From Acidimicrobium sp. UBA3029 (GTDB lineage Bacteria > Actinomycetota > Acidimicrobiia > Acidimicrobiales > Ilumatobacteraceae): DNA of 10,412 nucleotides. The notes below the pieces were generated by a model. The model searched no databases. It was not told the DNA's origin and saw only the letters and a program-made list of their open reading frames with translations. Shown here piece by piece: positions 6,594 to 10,412 of this stretch. Each line of letters starts with the position of its first letter. Position 1 is the first letter of the stretch. The stretch covers positions 1 to 10,412 of the forward strand of contig DFDK01000105.1 in NCBI GenBank assembly GCA_002367695.1, read 5' to 3'. The translations under genes were made by a program, and so were the position numbers.

Positions 6594-7291
6594 TTGCGGA
6601 TTAACGCCAATGCTGCATCGATCTCTGTGGCGTCAAGGTCGGGCCAAGACCGTTCAGTAAAATAAACCTTGGCATGAGAAATTTGCCACAGCAAAAAGTT
6701 GGAAATGCGACTTTCGCCGGATGTGCGGATCAATAAATCGACATCTGGCAATTCTGGGCTATAGAGATGAGACTGCAATGTGTCAGAGGTAATAGATATG
6801 GCGCTGTTGGGTTCACTTAATGATTGCTCTGCGGCACGCAACAGCTCGGCACGACTGCCGTAATCAAATGCGACCGTCAGTACCATTCCGGTGTTTGCGG
6901 CGGTGTCAGCAATGGCTTGACGGATTGCTCGCTGTACAAATGCAGGTGTACGTGCGCCTGGTTCATTGAACGGACGCCCGATCCAATTAATGCGTACATT
7001 ATTTGCGTTGAGTTCCTCGATACGTCCAAACAATCTTTTATGTAACGACAGGATGTGTCGAACTTCGGCTTTTGGTCGCACCCAATTTTCGGTGGAAAAG
7101 CCAAAGACCGTGAGGTATGCAACGCCTCGGGCAGAAGCAATACGCACGACTTCTGCAAGGTTTTCTTCGCCAGCGGTATGTCCTGCGGTGCGAGGTAGTC
7201 CACGTCGTTTGGCCCAACGCCCGTTGCCATCCATAATGCATGCCACATGTGGGCCCTGGGGTGAAGAAATTGCATTCATTGGAAGCACCAT
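6590..7291 (-). CDS. uppS: Cis-prenyltransferase catalytic subunit (isoprenyl/undecaprenyl diphosphate synthase) lacking the C-terminal R-x-G tail
   Basis: A 233-residue cis-prenyltransferase that condenses isopentenyl diphosphate onto an allylic primer to make the polyprenyl carrier for peptidoglycan and other glycans, at the cytoplasmic membrane face. Catalytic features are intact: HVACIMDGNGRWAKRRG with Asp21, Asn23 and Arg25; the structural loop LTVFGFSTENW (60-70); AFDYGSR (141-147); and the diphosphate site LLIRTSGESRISNFLLWQ with Arg189, Ser191, Arg195 and Ser197. The chain ends FTERSWPDLDATEIDAALALIRK, exactly where normal bacterial UppS continues with a FxxRxRRFGG tail. The following DNA encodes the helicase start, not a frameshifted tail. 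Homodimeric enzymes need this R-x-G in the partner's active site, so this chain probably relies on the divergent neighbour. It also has WQISHAKVYF where homodimers usually have WQxAYxELYF. The ATG at 7279 is an alternative start. The gene overlaps the helicase start by GTGA. Confidence 0.93.
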   Translation of the reverse strand: MVLPMNAISSPQGPHVACIMDGNGRWAKRRGLPRTAGHTAGEENLAEVVRIASARGVAYLTVFGFSTENWVRPKAEVRHILSLHKRLFGRIEELNANNVRINWIGRPFNEPGARTPAFVQRAIRQAIADTAANTGMVLTVAFDYGSRAELLRAAEQSLSEPNSAISITSDTLQSHLYSPELPDVDLLIRTSGESRISNFLLWQISHAKVYFTERSWPDLDATEIDAALALIRK

Positions 7292-7306
7292 CGTAAGGCT
7301 TCATGC

Positions 7307-7313
7307 GACAATA
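7307..7313. promoter_or_regulatory. Candidate shared divergent -10 element between the two cis-prenyltransferase genes
   Basis: GACAATA can be read as GACAAT on the plus strand, 6 nt before the ATG at 7319, and as TATTGT on the minus strand, 16 nt before the UppS ATG at 7291. Only 27 bp separate the two start codons, so both promoters must overlap or lie inside the opposite gene. The assignment rests on a short hexamer and is tentative. Confidence 0.3.
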
Positions 7314-7318
7314 GAAGG

Positions 7319-7948
7319 ATGCCTAAGAGAACTATGAGTAACGCGAATGGCCAAGCCGCCAGCGAAGGAGCTCTTTGGCACGTATTGGTGTGCGGGGGCA
7401 CATTGCAGGAATGGAGTCAAGCAAGCGTTGGCGAATGGAAGTTGCAACTCGACACGTTTGTCGACTCATTGCATGAATCTGGCGCGCGGTGGTTGACGGT
7501 GTGCCCATATGCCGGACCAAGTGGCTCGGAAGACGAAATAGCAACAATTGTTTTGGCTGCATGCGGGGGGCAACGCAACGACAACAGAATTTCGTTTATT
7601 GCAAAAGATGGATTGGTCGTAGTCGTCGATTTGTGTGCCAATGGCAGAGAGAGATTCGCAAATGCACTGAATCGGATCAAAGGCGAAAGTGGCAGCACTC
7701 GACAGGAAAAGGAGGTCAGCGAGGAGATCTTACGAGCTGCAATGTTGCCGCCTGGTTTTGTTGACCCCGATCTAATTTTGGTGTTTGGTTCACCGACTCA
7801 GATCCCTCCAAGTTTGATGTGGGAACTGAGCTATAGCGAGCTTGTGTTTTTAGATGTTTCGTGGCGTAAATGCAACGTTGAGCACGTACAGATGGCAATC
7901 AACGATTTTCAACGTAGAGACCGTCGATTCGGTGGTGTTGACTCGTGA
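7319..7948 (+). CDS. NgBR/Nus1-like non-catalytic cis-prenyltransferase homologue (probable partner subunit of UppS)
   Basis: A 209-residue protein that aligns by eye along UppS but has lost its catalytic residues. The DGNGRWA loop is replaced by GGTLQEWS (26-33, after WHVLVC). ESGARWLTVCPYAGPS (53-68) matches the LGVRYLTLYAFSTEN strand. LVVVVDLCANGRERF (99-113) matches the VAFNYGGRxEI strand. DPDLILVFGSPTQIPPSLMWE (149-169) replaces DPDLLIRTSGExRLSNFLLWQ, removing both arginines and the serines. SYSELVFLDVSW follows, and the C-terminus FQRRDRRFGGVDS keeps the R-x-G tail (Arg203-Phe-Gly205). The middle, where catalytic UppS builds its product tunnel, is about 30 residues shorter. Human NgBR and yeast Nus1 show the same pattern (DPDLxLxFG, no RTSGE, kept R-x-G). 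The likely role is an obligate accessory subunit. ATG 7334 is an alternative start. The stop overlaps the recO GTG by GTGA, so the two genes are probably coupled. Automated annotation may leave it hypothetical. Confidence 0.82.
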   Translation: MPKRTMSNANGQAASEGALWHVLVCGGTLQEWSQASVGEWKLQLDTFVDSLHESGARWLTVCPYAGPSGSEDEIATIVLAACGGQRNDNRISFIAKDGLVVVVDLCANGRERFANALNRIKGESGSTRQEKEVSEEILRAAMLPPGFVDPDLILVFGSPTQIPPSLMWELSYSELVFLDVSWRKCNVEHVQMAINDFQRRDRRFGGVDS

Positions 7949-8661
7949 ATCAGTATCGCGACAAGGGTGTGGTGCTGCGAACCTACAAACTTGGCGAGGC
8001 AGACCGCATCATTGTGATTATGACGCAAGACCATGGCAAGGTAAGAGCCGTTGCCAAGGGTGTGCGCAAAACTAAATCGAAAATTGGTGCTCGACTTGAA
8101 GTGTTGAGTCACGTCGAAGTGTTGTTGTACAAAGGTAAAGATCTCGACACCGTTAATCAGGTCGAGTTGATCGAGTCCTCTGCGCCTTTGCATGCAGATT
8201 TGGACAGACTTACGCAGGGACTTTCGATGTTGGAGGCGGTCGACATGATCGCCGACGATCGACAGCCTTCGCCTCATCTATATCGAATGCTTGTCGGAGC
8301 TTTGAATGCACTTGCTCAAAAAGCGTCACCCTTGGTGCTGGCTGCTTTCTATTGGAAGCTTCTGGCAGCAGAAGGGGTATGCCCTCAGATGAATCGATGC
8401 GTAACGTGCAATTCCGAAGCACCTCTTGTTGCATTCGACATGATTCAGGGCGGGGTGCAATGTCGAGATTGCCGAACAGGGGTGTCTATCAGTCCTGCCG
8501 CGATTCAACTTTTGCAGCAGGTTCTGGGAGGGCAACTTAATTTTGCTCTCGCTCAGGCAGCCACGCCGGCCACTGCCGAAATTACTCATCTGGCTACACA
8601 ATCAATGGAGCACCATATTGAACGACGTTTGCGTTCGGTCGCGATGTTCGAGCGGCACTAA
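7945..8661 (+). CDS. recO: DNA repair protein RecO
   Basis: A 238-residue RecO of normal length. The N-terminal OB fold begins YRDKGVVLRTYKLGEADRII (4-23), with the basic strand GKVRAVAKGVRKTKSKIGARLE (31-52) that binds DNA and SSB. A helical middle is followed by a zinc-binding module with Cys152-x2-Cys155 and Cys173-x2-Cys176, plus a further Cys146. RecO anneals SSB-coated single strands and, with RecR, loads RecA at gaps (RecFOR pathway). Translation starts at GTG 7945, overlapping the stop of the preceding gene as GTGA; there is no separate promoter. In many Actinobacteria recO sits next to uppS in one operon; here its immediate partner is the non-catalytic cis-prenyltransferase homologue. 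Confidence 0.95.
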   Translation: MNQYRDKGVVLRTYKLGEADRIIVIMTQDHGKVRAVAKGVRKTKSKIGARLEVLSHVEVLLYKGKDLDTVNQVELIESSAPLHADLDRLTQGLSMLEAVDMIADDRQPSPHLYRMLVGALNALAQKASPLVLAAFYWKLLAAEGVCPQMNRCVTCNSEAPLVAFDMIQGGVQCRDCRTGVSISPAAIQLLQQVLGGQLNFALAQAATPATAEITHLATQSMEHHIERRLRSVAMFERH

Positions 8662-8707
8662 TGAACGGCATTAATAGACGTGACAAGTTTGGATATGGAG
8701 CGGGTTG

Positions 8708-8713
8708 TAGTCT
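8708..8713 (+). promoter_or_regulatory. Candidate leaderless -10 element of glyS
   Basis: TAGTCT followed by GTATTA and the ATG at 8720 lies in the 58-bp gap after recO. There is no Shine-Dalgarno sequence. It is nearly the same string as in front of era (TAGCCT GTAGTAC ATG). A near-consensus GTGACA at 8680-8685 is too far upstream (22-bp spacer) to be a convincing -35. Confidence 0.5.
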
Positions 8714-8719
8714 GTATTA

Positions 8720-10027
8720 ATGCCTGCGACCGATCTTGAGCAAATAGTCAATCTCTGTAAGCGCCGAGGCTTCGTCTATCCAAGCGCCGAAATTTATGGT
8801 GGCTTTCGCTCGTCTTACGACTATGGCCCGCTTGGGTCACTTATGTTGCGGAATGTTAAAGACGCGTGGGTTCGCGCAATGGTTCAAGAGCGTGACGACG
8901 TGATGTTGATTGACGCGGCAATTTTGGGTCCTCACGCAGTGTTTGAAGCCAGCGGGCACTTGGCCAACTTCAGCGATCCGTTGGTTGATTGCACCGTATG
9001 TAAGAAGCGTTTTCGTGAAGACCAACTAGAAGATAGAGACTGCCCACAAAAGATGAAGGGCTGCACTTTTACCGAAGCTCGGGCCTTCAACCTCATGTTC
9101 AAAACACATGCAGGACCAGTTGAGGGCGAGGGTACAGACGTGTATATGCGTCCAGAGACCGCTCAGGGAATGTTTGTCAACTTCGCAAACGTTTTGCAGA
9201 CATCGCGACGCAAACCACCATTTGGAATCGCGCAAGTAGGCAAATCATTTCGCAATGAAATTACGCCCGGAAACTTTATTTTCCGTACCCGCGAATTTGA
9301 GCAGATGGAAATGGAATACTTCGTTCCACCAGCCGAAAGTGCAAAGTGGTACGAATACTGGTGCCAAGAGCGCATGAACTGGTACATCGAGTACGGAATA
9401 CCTGCAGAGATGCTGCGCTTACGCGCACACGCGTCAGATGAGCTGTCGCATTACTCCGCTGGCACGAGCGATATCGAATTTAAATTTCCATGGGGTTGGG
9501 GTGAGCTTGAGGGTATTGCTCAACGAACCGATTTTGACCTGAAGCGCCACGCCGAATACTCGAAACAGAAGCTCGACTATTTTGATCAAGCAACGAACGA
9601 GCGGTATGTGCCTTTTGTTGTTGAACCGGCAGCGGGTGCCAATCGCACAATGGCTGCCTTCTTGCTTGCGGCCTATGACGAAGACATGATCAACGACGAG
9701 CCGCGAACAGTACTGCGCTTACACCCACGTCTCGCTCCGTACCAGGTCGCGGTGTTGCCATTGTCAAAAAAAGACACACTAATGCCACTTGCTAAAGAGA
9801 TTTATTCTAAGTTGTCGAAGCGATACATGTGCGAGTTCGACGAAACTCAAGCCATTGGTCGTCGATATAGGCGTCAAGATGAGATCGGCACGCCGTATTG
9901 CGTCACAGTCGACTTTGATTCACTTGAAGACGGAGCCGTGACCATTCGCGAACGCGATACGACGGCTCAGGAGCGTGTGGCGATCAGTGATCTAGAAAAT
10001 GTATTGCGCGCCAAAATCGGTTTCTAA
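8720..10027 (+). CDS. glyS: Glycyl-tRNA synthetase, single-chain dimeric (alpha2) type
   Basis: A 435-residue class II synthetase that charges tRNA-Gly with glycine using ATP. It is the single-chain type of Actinobacteria and Thermus, not the two-subunit GlyQ/GlyS type. It opens with the typical RRGFVYPSAEIYGG and YDYGPLG (33-39). A zinc-ribbon-like insertion carries Cys91, Cys94, Cys108 and Cys115. Motif 2 is FRNEITPGNFIFRTREFEQME (177-197), with the ATP-binding arginines; motif 3 is GANRTMAAFLLAAY (306-319), with Arg309. The C-terminal anticodon-binding domain spans about 332-430, with LAPYQVAVLPL and IGRRYRRQDEIGTPYCVTVDF. The length is near that of short actinobacterial forms, and no eukaryote-type insertions are seen. 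The start follows a leaderless-type promoter 58 bp after recO; the gene is probably transcribed alone or by read-through from recO. Confidence 0.97.
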   Translation: MPATDLEQIVNLCKRRGFVYPSAEIYGGFRSSYDYGPLGSLMLRNVKDAWVRAMVQERDDVMLIDAAILGPHAVFEASGHLANFSDPLVDCTVCKKRFREDQLEDRDCPQKMKGCTFTEARAFNLMFKTHAGPVEGEGTDVYMRPETAQGMFVNFANVLQTSRRKPPFGIAQVGKSFRNEITPGNFIFRTREFEQMEMEYFVPPAESAKWYEYWCQERMNWYIEYGIPAEMLRLRAHASDELSHYSAGTSDIEFKFPWGWGELEGIAQRTDFDLKRHAEYSKQKLDYFDQATNERYVPFVVEPAAGANRTMAAFLLAAYDEDMINDEPRTVLRLHPRLAPYQVAVLPLSKKDTLMPLAKEIYSKLSKRYMCEFDETQAIGRRYRRQDEIGTPYCVTVDFDSLEDGAVTIRERDTTAQERVAISDLENVLRAKIGF

Positions 10028-10033
10028 TACGAT

Positions 10034-10075
10034 TACAATTTCGGAACTACAATTTCAGAACTACAATTTCAGAAC
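10034..10075 (+). repeat. Three tandem 14-bp direct repeats (TACAATTTCRGAAC)
   Basis: Units at 10034-10047, 10048-10061 and 10062-10075 are head-to-tail copies of TACAATTTCAGAAC; the first has G in place of A at position 10, and a further TA follows. Each unit holds a -10-like TACAAT and a small palindrome TTCNGAA. The array fills most of the 71-bp gap between glyS and the ABM gene. It may be a multi-site operator or a slipped-strand expansion of the promoter. Its function is unknown. Confidence 0.85.
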
Positions 10076-10087
10076 TATTAGATAACT

Positions 10088-10092
10088 AGGAG
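10088..10092 (+). promoter_or_regulatory. Shine-Dalgarno site of the ABM-domain gene
   Basis: AGGAG lies six bases (CACATC) before the ATG at 10099, a near-ideal ribosome-binding site. It is the only strong one I see in this window and fixes the start of the gene. Confidence 0.8.
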
Positions 10093-10098
10093 CACATC

Positions 10099-10404
10099 AT
10101 GAGCAAAGTAGCAATAGCAGTAAAAATTCGAGTCAAAGCAGGACAACGCGATGCGATGACGGCTGCAGTTCAGCCCGGCCTTGCGACGGCTCAAGGTGAG
10201 TCGGGCACACTGACGTACCTTTTTCATCATGACCTTGTTGATGAGAACGTTGTCTGGTTTTATGAATTGTATGAAGACGATGCTTCTGCCAAGGCTCATT
10301 CAAGCAGTGCAGCCTTTGCAACGTGGTCACAGTCGCTTGCTCCTTTCGTGGACGGCGCTCCAGAGATGTCATTTCTGAAGCCAGTAGGCGGCAAGGGTCT
10401 CTAA
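10099..10404 (+). CDS. ABM-domain protein (antibiotic biosynthesis monooxygenase / YgiN-like fold)
   Basis: A 101-residue single-domain protein with the dimeric ferredoxin-like ABM fold. Strand 1 is VAIAVKIRVKAGQRDAM (4-20), followed by helix 1, strand 2 with GTLTYLFHHD (36-45), strand 3 VWFYELYEDDASAKAHSSS (52-70) with the typical E-x-Y-x-D-x2-A-x3-H pattern (His67), helix 2 with AAFATW, and the last strand EMSFLKPV. Family members include quinol and polyketide monooxygenases and haem-degrading enzymes, and many have no known reaction. No haem-ligand set or substrate can be read from the sequence, so the name is a fold assignment. It has its own ribosome-binding site and lies downstream of the three 14-bp repeats, suggesting independent control. 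The stop is at 10402-10404, eight bases before the window ends. Confidence 0.85.
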   Translation: MSKVAIAVKIRVKAGQRDAMTAAVQPGLATAQGESGTLTYLFHHDLVDENVVWFYELYEDDASAKAHSSSAAFATWSQSLAPFVDGAPEMSFLKPVGGKGL

Positions 10405-10412
10405 GAGTTGTA

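Noticed and set aside
6877..7337. Open frames on both strands overlapping uppS (for example 6877-7275 minus and 6966-7337 plus)
   Set aside because: They are alternative-frame shadows of uppS with no family resemblance and no start signals.
7319..7948. Interpretation of the second UppS-like gene as a decaying pseudogene
   Set aside because: The frame is intact for 209 codons, the retained parts include the dimer-interface R-x-G tail, and its stop is coupled by GTGA to recO. Loss of function by drift would not be expected to spare exactly the part that the neighbouring UppS lacks.

Overview
The window is about 10.4 kb of compact, moderate-GC (roughly half G+C by eye) bacterial chromosome. It is almost fully coding, with no mobile elements, CRISPR arrays or RNA genes that I can see. 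Era, RecO, an undecaprenyl-diphosphate-synthase family pair and a single-chain glycyl-tRNA synthetase lie close together, which recalls the era-recO-uppS-glyS neighbourhood of Actinobacteria. The two-component/GerMN-lipoprotein set resembles actinobacterial MtrA-MtrB-LpqB. With the moderate GC and many apparently leaderless starts, this suggests a small-genome aquatic actinobacterium, perhaps Acidimicrobiia. That placement is inference.

Layout: (1) 1-866, minus strand: a small four-helix membrane protein followed by a MaoC-type enoyl-CoA hydratase that runs off the left edge. (2) 929-1768, plus: Era GTPase, divergent from (1). (3) 1786-3842, minus: an HAMP histidine kinase overlapping by ATGA a short GerMN lipoprotein; divergent from them, at 4010-4705, is the probable partner OmpR-type response regulator. 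The 167-bp gap between kinase and regulator holds a strong inverted repeat (3874-3918). (4) 4698-7291, minus: a catalytic cis-prenyltransferase (UppS) coupled by GTGA to a DinG/XPD-like Fe-S helicase. (5) 7319-8661, plus and divergent from UppS: a second, catalytically dead cis-prenyltransferase homologue coupled by GTGA to recO. (6) 8720-10027: glyS. (7) 10099-10404: a small ABM-domain protein preceded by three tandem 14-bp repeats.

The most interesting signal is the pair of cis-prenyltransferase genes at 6590-7948. The minus-strand protein has every catalytic motif but stops just before the C-terminal R-x-G tail. The plus-strand protein has lost the catalytic motifs but keeps that tail (RRFGG). 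This is the division of labour of eukaryotic DHDDS/NgBR (Rer2/Nus1), where each active site needs the R-x-G of the partner chain. I infer a heteromeric bacterial undecaprenyl (or other polyprenyl) diphosphate synthase encoded by divergent genes 27 bp apart.

At least five first-in-operon genes (408-866, era, the kinase, the regulator, glyS) have a hexamer of the form YANNCT exactly 6-7 nt before the ATG and no Shine-Dalgarno sequence. That suggests leaderless transcription as the local default. Downstream operon genes use 4-nt start/stop overlaps, and only the ABM gene has a classical AGGAG site.
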